Assembly (NCBI RefSeq): GCF_030027245.1 | Contig: NZ_JASERT010000001.1 | Span: 2,534,501 to 2,598,500, forward strand | DNA: 64,000 nucleotides | Reading direction: 5' to 3' | From: Asticcacaulis sp. EMRT-3 | GTDB taxonomy: Bacteria; Pseudomonadota; Alphaproteobacteria; Caulobacterales; Caulobacteraceae | Part shown: piece after piece, positions 42,155 to 50,553 of the stretch | Layout: each line of letters begins with the position of its first letter | Numbering within the stretch: position 1 is the stretch's first letter | Program-made: the position numbers and the translations under genes | Notes under the pieces: model-generated | Databases searched by the model: none | The model's input: only the letters and a program-made list of their open reading frames with translations | Told to the model about the DNA's origin: nothing

Positions 42155-45100
42155 ATGAGAAGTATCAATGGCAAGGTTCGTTTCGGGCCGAACCTGCTGA
42201 AAGCCGGTGTTTCGGCTATGGCTCTGACGGCGATGGCCGCAGGTGCGGCTGTTCCGGCGTTCGCTCAGGACGGAGCGCCTGCCGCCGCCGCTCCGACCGG
42301 TGCCGCCACGGAAGTTGTGGTCGTCGGTGTCCGCCGTTCGCTGCAAAGCGCGCAGCAGATCAAGAAAAATGCCGACACCATCGTCGATTCGATCACTGCC
42401 ACCGACATCGGCTCCTTCCCGGACAAGTCCGTGGCCGAAGCCTTGCAGCGCGTGGCCGGTATCACCGTGTCGCGCTTTGCCGCCACCACCGATACGGCCC
42501 ACTTCTCGGCGGAACCGTCGGGCGTGCTGGTGCGTGGTCTGTCGCAGGTGCGTTCGGAATTCAATGGCCGCGACACCTTTTCGGCCAATTCGTCGCGCGG
42601 TCTTTCGTGGGGCGATGTTTCGCCTGAGCTGATGGCCGGCGTCGATGCCTACAAGAACGAAACCGCCGACATGATCGAAGGCGGCATTGCCGGCACGATC
42701 AATCTGCGCACGCGCCTGCCGTTCGACCAGAAGGGCCGCCTGCTCGCCTTCTCGGCCGACATGGCTTATAACGATCTGTCGAAAGCCACGACGCCGGACT
42801 TTTCCGGCATCTATGCCAATCGCTGGGATACCAGCATCGGCGAGTTCGGCGTGATGTTGAATGCTGCCTATTCAAAGGTCGAAACACGTTCGCAAGGTTC
42901 ACAACTGTTCCGCGATGGCATCTTCTGCGCCCCCGGCGGCACAGCCACCATCGACCCCGCCAGCGGCAATGTTCCGGCCAATGCGGGCTGCAACACGCCT
43001 CTGTTCCCAGGCGCTTCGGGTTATGAATATATCCCGACCCGCGATACGCAGAACGATGCTACCTACAACCGGACGCGGCATGGTGTGGCGTTCGCAGCGC
43101 AATGGCAGAACCACTCGCACAGCCTGCTGGCCACCTTCCAGTATAATGACACGAATTACGACAATGAGATGACAGAGCATCGCCTGATGGCGCAGTTCTA
43201 CAGCTCGTATAATTCGCCGGTCAGCACGGTCTTCGATAATACGACCGGCAATGCGCCGCTCCTCCTGCCTGCCACGGGGACGGATCCTTTCGTTTTCGAC
43301 GACCAGGGTATCTTCCAGTCAGGCACGCCGAGCGGCCCTTACTACAACAGCTCGGGTAGCGGTCTGTTCTCTGACAATACCGGCAAGACTCTGCTGGCAG
43401 GCTGTTCCAACTGGAACGGTACCGGTTCGCCGACTCAGGCTGAATGCGGACGGATGGGCACGGTTCTGAACACCATCACGCGCTATTCTGACAATCAGGA
43501 AAAAACGCAGGACGCCTCGTTTAACCTGAAGTGGAATCCGAACGACAAGCTGCGCCTGAATTTCGATGTGCAGTACGTCAATTCGACCGTCAAAAACTAC
43601 GACATGGAAGCCTCGTTGCAGACCTGGGCGAATACCACGCTTAATATGAACGGGCCTGGCGGCCATCCGACCATGTCTTTTGCATCGCCTGAAAACATCG
43701 CCTTTGCTGATGGTGGCGATCTGACGAACCCCGGTGATTACCATTATGACTATCTGATGGATCATTCGGAAGACAGCGCCGGGCATGAATTCGCCACGCG
43801 CCTGGACGCGGAATATCTCTTCGGTGGCGGATGGCTGAACAGCTTGCGCGTCGGGGTGCGTTACTCCGACCGTGAACAGGATATTCGCTGGTCAACCTAT
43901 AACTGGAGCTCCATTTCCGATGGTATCTGGAGCAATGCTCCGACAGATCCGGTTCTTGACGGCAATGGTAATGTCCTGACGGCGGGTAGTGCGGGCAACA
44001 ACCTGTACCATCAGTTGACGTCGAACTATGCTGTTACCAGCGCCATCTATCCGCAAAACATCTATAGTGTTCAAAGCTTCGGCACGAGCATTATGGGCAA
44101 TAACCTGCTGAGTTCAAACAATTTTGTTTGGCTGAACACGAATATTGTCAAGAACCAGGCCGCTCTTGCCGCAGCCTTGGGGGCCCCAGCTCTCGGCTGG
44201 ACGGATAAGGACTCACCGACCGGTTACGAAGGTTGGGTGCCGGTCTGCGAACGTATCAACGATCTTCCGGGCACCTGCTACACGCCGTCAGAAACTAACC
44301 ATGTGGCTGAAAAGACGCAAGCGGTCTACGCCATGCTGAAATTCGGCGGCAATGACCAGACGATCGGCACTATGACGGTGGATGGCAATGTCGGTTTGCG
44401 CTGGGTTCAGACGGAAGACGATTCCCGGGGCTATCTGCAATTCCCCACCAGCCCCTCCATTGGCGCGTGTAAGGATCCGACAAACCCCGCCAACCCGCCA
44501 GCCTCCCAGCAGGTCGGTTGTCTGGCTGGTACGCCGGGTGCCACCAATATCAATGCGGCGGTGGCCTTCTCCAATAATGGCTATACGGCGACAAATACCG
44601 ACAAGACCCACATCAACTTCCTGCCCAGCTTCAATCTGAGGCTTGGCCTGACGGATCAGTGGTTCCTGCGGTTTGCGGCGTCCAGGGCCATGTCGCGTCC
44701 CGATATGGGTTATCTGAAGAGCTATATTTCGCTCGGCAGCCCGTCCTGGGATCAGACCTGTAATGTGGCCGCCAACTGTATCAAAAACGGCAGTGGTCAG
44801 ACGGTCGATATGATCCCGACCCTGACGGCAACAGGTGGCAATCCCAACCTGAAGCCGATCACGGCGGATCAGTTCGATATCTCGCTTGAAGATTACTTCG
44901 CTTCGGCGGGTTCGTTCACCTTCGACCTGTTCTACAAGAAGTTCTACGACTATATCCAGCTCGGCCAGCTCAACGAAACCTTCACCAATAATGGCGTGTC
45001 GGAAAATGTGAAGCTGCAAGCGCCGTTGAACTTCCCCGGTGCTACGGTCAAGGGCTTCGAAGTGGCTTACCAACGCTTCTTCGACTTCCTGCCGTCGCCC

Positions 45101-45613
45101 TGGAATGGTCTGGGCATTCAGGCGAACTACACGCACATCCATAATACGGGCGTGAACAACTCGACCCTGAACCCGACCAATGCCGGTTCTCCGATCCCGC
45201 AAAACAGCTCGAGCGGTGTGGGCAATTACGACTCGATCAATCCGCATTCGCTGGAAGGTCTGTCGGACGACGCCTACAACGTGATCGGCATGTATGAAAA
45301 GGGCCCCTGGGCTCTGCGTCTGGCCTACAACTGGCGCTCGAAGTACCTGGTCACCGCGCTTGATTGCTGCGTTGGCTTGCCGGTCTGGCAACGCGCTCAG
45401 GGCGTTCTCGACGGGTCGATCCGCTACAAGGTTAATGATAATATCGAAATCAACCTTGAAGGCAGCAACCTGACAAGCCCTGAAACGGTTATCCTGCAAC
45501 AGGTGTCGGGTGACTTCACCGGTGATAATCCGAATGCGAAGCGTGTTTTCGCACCGGATGGCTGGTTCAAGTCGGACCGCCGCATCGAACTCGGCGTGCG
45601 CTTTAAGTACTAA
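42155..45613 (+). CDS. TonB-dependent receptor (Xanthomonas/Caulobacter type)
   Basis: The 1152 aa outer-membrane protein has a signal peptide ending VPAFA-QDG (about residue 37). A TonB box-like TEVVVVGVRRSLQSAQ precedes the plug domain (DTIVDSITATDIGSFPDKSVAEALQRVAGITVSRFA ... SPEL-type DVSPELMAGVDAYKN). A long beta-barrel ends in the aromatic outer-membrane signature RRIELGVRFKY. The plug motif matches TIGR01782-type receptors, which import mostly oligosaccharides or other large nutrients through TonB-ExbBD. Several Cys-containing loop segments are in the barrel. It is followed by its own terminator, then the halogenase operon. Confidence 0.94.
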   Translation: MRSINGKVRFGPNLLKAGVSAMALTAMAAGAAVPAFAQDGAPAAAAPTGAATEVVVVGVRRSLQSAQQIKKNADTIVDSITATDIGSFPDKSVAEALQRVAGITVSRFAATTDTAHFSAEPSGVLVRGLSQVRSEFNGRDTFSANSSRGLSWGDVSPELMAGVDAYKNETADMIEGGIAGTINLRTRLPFDQKGRLLAFSADMAYNDLSKATTPDFSGIYANRWDTSIGEFGVMLNAAYSKVETRSQGSQLFRDGIFCAPGGTATIDPASGNVPANAGCNTPLFPGASGYEYIPTRDTQNDATYNRTRHGVAFAAQWQNHSHSLLATFQYNDTNYDNEMTEHRLMAQFYSSYNSPVSTVFDNTTGNAPLLLPATGTDPFVFDDQGIFQSGTPSGPYYNSSGSGLFSDNTGKTLLAGCSNWNGTGSPTQAECGRMGTVLNTITRYSDNQEKTQDASFNLKWNPNDKLRLNFDVQYVNSTVKNYDMEASLQTWANTTLNMNGPGGHPTMSFASPENIAFADGGDLTNPGDYHYDYLMDHSEDSAGHEFATRLDAEYLFGGGWLNSLRVGVRYSDREQDIRWSTYNWSSISDGIWSNAPTDPVLDGNGNVLTAGSAGNNLYHQLTSNYAVTSAIYPQNIYSVQSFGTSIMGNNLLSSNNFVWLNTNIVKNQAALAAALGAPALGWTDKDSPTGYEGWVPVCERINDLPGTCYTPSETNHVAEKTQAVYAMLKFGGNDQTIGTMTVDGNVGLRWVQTEDDSRGYLQFPTSPSIGACKDPTNPANPPASQQVGCLAGTPGATNINAAVAFSNNGYTATNTDKTHINFLPSFNLRLGLTDQWFLRFAASRAMSRPDMGYLKSYISLGSPSWDQTCNVAANCIKNGSGQTVDMIPTLTATGGNPNLKPITADQFDISLEDYFASAGSFTFDLFYKKFYDYIQLGQLNETFTNNGVSENVKLQAPLNFPGATVKGFEVAYQRFFDFLPSPWNGLGIQANYTHIHNTGVNNSTLNPTNAGSPIPQNSSSGVGNYDSINPHSLEGLSDDAYNVIGMYEKGPWALRLAYNWRSKYLVTALDCCVGLPVWQRAQGVLDGSIRYKVNDNIEINLEGSNLTSPETVILQQVSGDFTGDNPNAKRVFAPDGWFKSDRRIELGVRFKY

Positions 45614-45688
45614 AAGCGTCATGCCAAAAAGTGGATATCGCTTTTTGGAACAACATGATGCGTTAACAAAAGCGTAAACATCTGAATC

Positions 45689-45722
45689 GGGCGCGCCGTG
45701 ATCCTTCGCGGCGCGCCTTTTT
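45689..45722 (+). terminator. Intrinsic terminator after the TonB receptor gene
   Basis: 9-bp GC stem GGCGCGCCG (45690-45698) / CGGCGCGCC (45709-45717) followed by TTTTT. It separates the receptor transcript from the halogenase-like genes. Confidence 0.8.
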
Positions 45723-45846
45723 CATGTGAAGGCGGAATATTCAGGCGGGGCTTTGAAACGCTGACGATTATGTGATTTGTTGCGATGGCCCGGATGCGCA
45801 GACTATCCGGGCAACAGAGTAAGGCCATAAAGGGCGACCGGGGAAG

Positions 45847-47406
45847 ATGCAGTCTCGTTTGAAAGTGGTAATTGTGGGTGGCGGCACATCGGGCTGGATG
45901 TGTGCGGCGGCCTTGAGCAAAACCCTGCGTTCCGATCCGGGGCGGGCCCTGTGCGATGTGTTACTGATCGAATCGGAAGAGATCGGCACGGTCGGGGTAG
46001 GTGAGGCCACCTTGCCGCAGATCAAGGATTTCAACAGCCATCTCGGCCTCAACGAGGCCGACTTCATGCGCCGCACGCGCGCCACCTTTAAGCTCGGCAT
46101 CGAGTTCAGGGATTGGGGGCGCAAAGGCAATAGCTATGTCCATCCGTTCGGTGATTTTGGCCAGCCGGTGGCCGGGGCCGACTTCGTGCACGCCTGGAGC
46201 CGCGGGCAGGCACTGGGGGAAACGGCTCCGGTGGAGGCCTGGTCCTATGCGGTTCAGGCGGCGCGGCGCGGCCGCTTCGATTTCCCTTCGGAAGATGTAA
46301 AGTCGATCAAATCGACCTATAATTACGCCTATCATTTCGATGCCGGGCTCTATGCGGCTTATCTGCGTGAGTTCGCGGAAAAGCATGGCCTCAAACGCAT
46401 TGAAGGCAGGGTGACAGATGTGCGTCGGGTGGCTGATAATGGCGATATTGCCGCCGTGGTGCTGGCGTCTGGCGAGGTGGTGGAGGGCGATCTGTTCATC
46501 GATTGCTCCGGCTTTCGCGGTCTGCTGATCGATCAGGTGATGCAGGCGCCGTGGCAGGACTGGTCGGGCTGGTTGCCGTGTGATCGCGCCGTGGCCATGC
46601 CGTGCGAAGCCTCAGGCTCGTCCCTGCCGTTGACGCAATCGGTAGCGCTGGAGGCCGGCTGGCGCTGGCGCATTCCCTTGCAGCACCGCACGGGAAATGG
46701 CTATGTTTTTTCCAGTCAGTATCTCAGCGATGACGAGGCCACGATGCGCCTGTCGGGTCTGCTGGAGGGTGCGCCGACCGCCGATGCTAAGATCCTGCGT
46801 TTTAAAACGGGCCGCCGTCTCGGTTCGTGGAGCGGCAACTGCATCGCCATCGGTCTGGCCTCCGGCTTTCTGGAGCCGCTCGAATCGACCAGCATCTATC
46901 TGAGCCAGATCGCTATCACCAGCCTGCTGCAACTGTTTCCGTCACCGGATCAGCCGTTCCGGGTCGATGCGCGGCTGCGCAATGAATTTAACCGCCGCGT
47001 CGATCTCGAATATGACCGGGTGCGCGATTTTCTGATCCTGCATTACCGCGCCAACAGCCGCGACGATGGCGAATTGTGGCGCTATGTCCGCCATATGCCG
47101 GTGCCGGACAGCCTCCATGACAAGATCGCGCAGTTCCGCCGCCGTGGCTATATCCACCATTATCGTGAGGGGCTGTTTTCACCGGCAAGCTGGCTAGCCG
47201 TCTTCACCGGTCAGGACATCGTGCCGCAGGGCCATGACCGCCTGATCGACGCCATGCCGGACGAAAAGCTGGTCGAGACGCTGCACGACCTCAAGCGGCG
47301 CATCGATCTCAATGTCGATGACATGCCCAGGCATGACGACTTTATCCGCAATTACTGCGCGGCTCCCGGCCTGGATACGCACAACCTGCAAGGAGCCTCG
47401 CTTTGA
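45847..47406 (+). CDS. Flavin-dependent tryptophan-halogenase-like protein 1
   Basis: The 519 aa protein has the FAD motif VVIVGGGTSGWM, the catalytic Lys equivalent K82 (ATFKLGIEFRDW), the halogenase signature GWRWRIPLQHRTGNG (WxWxIP, about residues 272-277) and the active-site Glu/Ser in SGFLEPLESTSIYL. All residues needed for halide oxidation and chloramine or hypohalous-acid delivery are present. The enzyme needs FADH2 from a reductase, which is not encoded nearby. It is first of three tandem genes. Related enzymes next to TonB receptors (for example BrvH of Brevundimonas) halogenate free indole; the natural substrate is unknown. Confidence 0.9.
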   Translation: MQSRLKVVIVGGGTSGWMCAAALSKTLRSDPGRALCDVLLIESEEIGTVGVGEATLPQIKDFNSHLGLNEADFMRRTRATFKLGIEFRDWGRKGNSYVHPFGDFGQPVAGADFVHAWSRGQALGETAPVEAWSYAVQAARRGRFDFPSEDVKSIKSTYNYAYHFDAGLYAAYLREFAEKHGLKRIEGRVTDVRRVADNGDIAAVVLASGEVVEGDLFIDCSGFRGLLIDQVMQAPWQDWSGWLPCDRAVAMPCEASGSSLPLTQSVALEAGWRWRIPLQHRTGNGYVFSSQYLSDDEATMRLSGLLEGAPTADAKILRFKTGRRLGSWSGNCIAIGLASGFLEPLESTSIYLSQIAITSLLQLFPSPDQPFRVDARLRNEFNRRVDLEYDRVRDFLILHYRANSRDDGELWRYVRHMPVPDSLHDKIAQFRRRGYIHHYREGLFSPASWLAVFTGQDIVPQGHDRLIDAMPDEKLVETLHDLKRRIDLNVDDMPRHDDFIRNYCAAPGLDTHNLQGASL

Positions 47407-48911
47407 GCCCGGATATGCCTGTGAAAAAGCTGGTGATCGCGGGCTGCGATGCGGCGGCCTGGCTGTCGGCCTGCGCCCTGATGCGCGCCTTTGGCCCCAG
47501 CGGACTGAATATCGAGGTGGTGGAGTTACCCAGCCTGTTGCGCCCGCAGGATGTGGTAGCCAGCCTGCCGCCGCTCGAAGCCTTTCACCGGCTGCTCGGT
47601 ATCGATGAGCATACTTTGCTGAAAGCGACGGGCGGCGCCTATAGTCTGGGGCAGGGTTTCGCCAATTTTTCCGGTACGGCGGCACCCTTTTTCCATCCTT
47701 ATGGCGATCATGGCATAGGGTTTGAAAATATCTCTTTTGCGCAACTGTGGTTCCAGGCGCGCCGCGGCGGCTTGCCGGTCAGTTTCGAGGATTTTTCGCT
47801 GACGGCGGTGGCGGCAAAAAACGGTCGCTTCTTTATCGGCGACAGCCAGACTCAGGCCTTTGGCCGCAATGATTATGCCTATCATATGGTGGCGTCGGCC
47901 TATGTGCGTTTTCTGAAAAACCACGCGCTCGGCATGGGCGTCAGCGCCACAACGGCGCGCGGTTTCGATGTGGTGCTGGAAGAGGATGGCGCCATCAAGG
48001 CCCTGCATCTGGCCGATGGGCGCATGGTCGCGGGCGATCTGTTCATCGACGCGACCGGCGCGGACAGCCTGCTGCTCGGACAGGCGCTTGGGGTCGGGTT
48101 CGAAAGCTGGTCATCATGGCTGCCTTTTAACCGCATCCTGTCGGCGGGCGGCGAAGGCTTGCGCAGCCTGCCCCCCTGTTCGCAGGTGCGCGCGCTGGAA
48201 GCTGGCTGCCTGCACATGACGGCGGTGCAGGGCATGACGGGTGTGATGCACGCCTATGACGGACAGTGGCTGAGCGACGAACAGGCCGCCGAGGCGCTCA
48301 ATGTGACGGCGGGCCTGCCGATCCGCAGCAGCCTGACCCTGAGCGAGCGCCATCCCGGCCAGCGCAGCGTGGCCTGGGCGCGCAACTGCATCGCCATCGG
48401 CGAAGCGGCCTGCGTGTTCGATCCGATTGATAATCCCGATCTCCACGCCCTGCAACTGGGACTGGCCCACCTGATCACCCTGTTTCCGCTGTCAACCGAT
48501 TGCGCGGTGGAGGCGGCTGAATATAACCGCATCATCCGCAACGGCCATGAGCGAATCCGCGATTACCAGATTACGCACTACAGGCTGAACCGGTTGCATG
48601 ATCGTCCGTTCTGGGATGGGCTGCGTGACATGGATGTGCCCGACACGCTCAGGGAAAAGCTGGCCCTGTTCGAGGCGCGCGGTCTGGTGGCGCTGGGCGA
48701 GGACGAAACCTTCACGAGCGACGACTGGCTATCGATCTTCATCGGCCACGGCCTGATGCCGAAAACCTATGATCCTGTTGTCGATCTGGTTTCGCAGGAC
48801 GCGGCCATCCGCCATGTGCAGGGCTTGCTCGGCTTTATCCGCGAACGGGTGCAGGATATGGATTCGCACGATGCCTATCTCGAACTGTTCGTTGCGCACA
48901 ATTTTGCCTGA
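47403..48911 (+). CDS. Degenerate tryptophan-halogenase paralogue
   Basis: The 502 aa protein is the same length and layout as its neighbours but has lost the catalytic features. The FAD motif reads LVIAGCDAAAWL instead of GGGxxG, the Lys is Ser (S81, AYSLGQGF), the WxWxIP segment is GCLHMTAVQGMTG and LEPLEST is FDPIDNP. The fold-level stretches GDLFIDATGADSLLLGQ and WLPFNR remain. It is unlikely to halogenate; a structural or substrate-binding partner role is inferred. The start is probably TTG 47403, with AGGAG 7 nt upstream and a TTGA overlap with the previous stop. ATG 47415 is the alternative. Confidence 0.8.
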   Translation: MSPDMPVKKLVIAGCDAAAWLSACALMRAFGPSGLNIEVVELPSLLRPQDVVASLPPLEAFHRLLGIDEHTLLKATGGAYSLGQGFANFSGTAAPFFHPYGDHGIGFENISFAQLWFQARRGGLPVSFEDFSLTAVAAKNGRFFIGDSQTQAFGRNDYAYHMVASAYVRFLKNHALGMGVSATTARGFDVVLEEDGAIKALHLADGRMVAGDLFIDATGADSLLLGQALGVGFESWSSWLPFNRILSAGGEGLRSLPPCSQVRALEAGCLHMTAVQGMTGVMHAYDGQWLSDEQAAEALNVTAGLPIRSSLTLSERHPGQRSVAWARNCIAIGEAACVFDPIDNPDLHALQLGLAHLITLFPLSTDCAVEAAEYNRIIRNGHERIRDYQITHYRLNRLHDRPFWDGLRDMDVPDTLREKLALFEARGLVALGEDETFTSDDWLSIFIGHGLMPKTYDPVVDLVSQDAAIRHVQGLLGFIRERVQDMDSHDAYLELFVAHNFA

Positions 48912-48959
48912 AACCATGATCCGAAATCGATGGAACGGCTCTGACGGAAAGACGAAAAT

Positions 48960-50471
48960 ATGACGACCAGACCCTTGCGTAAAATTGTGATTGTTGGCGG
49001 CGGTACGGCGGGCTGGATGTCGGCGGCCCTGCTGTCGAAAACGCTCGGTACACAGAATTACGACATTACCCTGATCGAATCCGAGGAGATCGGCACGGTC
49101 GGGGTGGGCGAGGCTACCGTGCCGCCCATGACCTTCTTCAATGAGGTGCTGGGCGTCAATGAAGACGAATTCGTGCGCGAAACCAATGCCACCTTCAAGC
49201 TGGGCATCGAATTCGTGGACTGGCAACGGCCCGGCACACGTTATTTCCATCCGTTCGGCGTCTATGGCAGCGATATGGACGGTGTGAGCTTTAATGCCTT
49301 CTGGCTGCGCATGGCCAAGATGGGCGGCCATCCCGATTTCGGGCGTTTCAACGCCGAAACTGTGGCGGCGCGCGACATGCGTTTCGACCGTGTGGCCAAG
49401 GGGGGACGCCTGCCCGACATCCATTACGCCTATCATTTTGACGCCACACTCTATGCCGCCTTCCTGCGCAGATACAGCGAAAAGCGCGGTCTGGTGCGTG
49501 TCGAGGGCAAGGTGGTCAAGGTGCATCAGAATGCCGAAAACGGCTATGTCACCTCGGTTGAGCTGGAAGGCGGCCGGGTGATCGCGGGCGATCTGTTCCT
49601 TGATTGCACAGGCTTTCGCGGCCTGTTGATCGAACAGACTCTGAAGACCGGCTATGAAGACTGGACGCACTGGCTGCCGTGCGACCGGGCGGCGGCGGTG
49701 CCGTGCGAAACGCCGGCAGGCGGGCTCACCCCCTATGTTACCTGCACCTCGGTCGAGGCAGGCTGGCAGTGGCGTATTCCGCTGCAACATCGCACCGGCA
49801 ATGGCTATGTCTATTGCAGCGACTATATCAGCGATGACGAGGCCTGCGCCAAACTCCTGTCGCGTCTGCCCGGCAAGGCGCTGAAAGATCCGAAAATCCT
49901 GCGCTTCGTCACCGGCTACCGCAAGAAGGGCTGGAACAAGAATGTTGTGGCGATTGGACTGGCTTCCGGCTTTCTTGAGCCGCTCGAATCGACCAGCATC
50001 CATTTCATCCAGACCAATCTGTCACGACTGGTATCGCTGATGCCGCGCACCGAGATCAATGAGGCGGTGATCGACGAATATAACCGCCTGACTCTCGGCA
50101 TTTATGAAAACACCAAGGATTTCCTGGTAGCCCATTATAAGGTGACCGAGCGCGAGGACACGCCCTTCTGGAAGCATTGCAAATATATGGATATTCCCGA
50201 CAGCCTGAAGGCGCGGCTTGAAATTTTCCGCAGTCAGGGCCATGCCAGCGTCGGCTTGCAGGAATTTTTCAAGGAGCCGAGCTGGTTTGCTGTTTTAATC
50301 GGCCAAGGATTGATTCCGCATGATTATAATCCGGTGGCCGACGCCATTTCCTCGGATGAGCTGAAGCTGCGGCTATCGCGAATCCGCACCAATATTCAGG
50401 ATCGTGTCAAGGATATGCCGAAGCACGACGCCTTTATCGCCAGGCACTGCGCCGCCGCCATTACAGTTTAG
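48960..50471 (+). CDS. Flavin-dependent tryptophan-halogenase-like protein 2
   Basis: The 503 aa protein has an intact FAD motif (KIVIVGGGTAGWM), catalytic Lys K80 (ATFKLGIEFVDW), GWQWRIPLQHRTGNG and SGFLEPLESTSIHF. It is a clear paralogue of the first gene (shared IESEEIGTVGVGEAT, HYAYHFDATLYAAFLR, DCTGFRGLLIEQ), so the set probably arose by duplication. It starts 48 nt after the degenerate gene. The operon ends in a half copy of repeat A that can form a perfect hairpin. Confidence 0.9.
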   Translation: MTTRPLRKIVIVGGGTAGWMSAALLSKTLGTQNYDITLIESEEIGTVGVGEATVPPMTFFNEVLGVNEDEFVRETNATFKLGIEFVDWQRPGTRYFHPFGVYGSDMDGVSFNAFWLRMAKMGGHPDFGRFNAETVAARDMRFDRVAKGGRLPDIHYAYHFDATLYAAFLRRYSEKRGLVRVEGKVVKVHQNAENGYVTSVELEGGRVIAGDLFLDCTGFRGLLIEQTLKTGYEDWTHWLPCDRAAAVPCETPAGGLTPYVTCTSVEAGWQWRIPLQHRTGNGYVYCSDYISDDEACAKLLSRLPGKALKDPKILRFVTGYRKKGWNKNVVAIGLASGFLEPLESTSIHFIQTNLSRLVSLMPRTEINEAVIDEYNRLTLGIYENTKDFLVAHYKVTEREDTPFWKHCKYMDIPDSLKARLEIFRSQGHASVGLQEFFKEPSWFAVLIGQGLIPHDYNPVADAISSDELKLRLSRIRTNIQDRVKDMPKHDAFIARHCAAAITV

Positions 50472-50501
50472 ATTGTAACAGAATCCGGGTGAAACTTCGT
50501 T

Positions 50502-50553
50502 TAGAGCGGTTTGCATGCCTTTGACCGATTCAATCAGAATGCAAACCGCTCTA
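50502..50553. repeat. Half-length copy of repeat A (module 1 only)
   Basis: 52 bp with perfect 15-bp inverted ends TAGAGCGGTTTGCAT / ATGCAAACCGCTCTA. The interior is inverted relative to copies 1, 3 and 4. It is exactly the first hairpin of the 114-bp unit without the second. It sits between convergent genes, can terminate both, and its right-end CTA is the stop codon (TAG, minus strand) of gabT. Confidence 0.8.
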
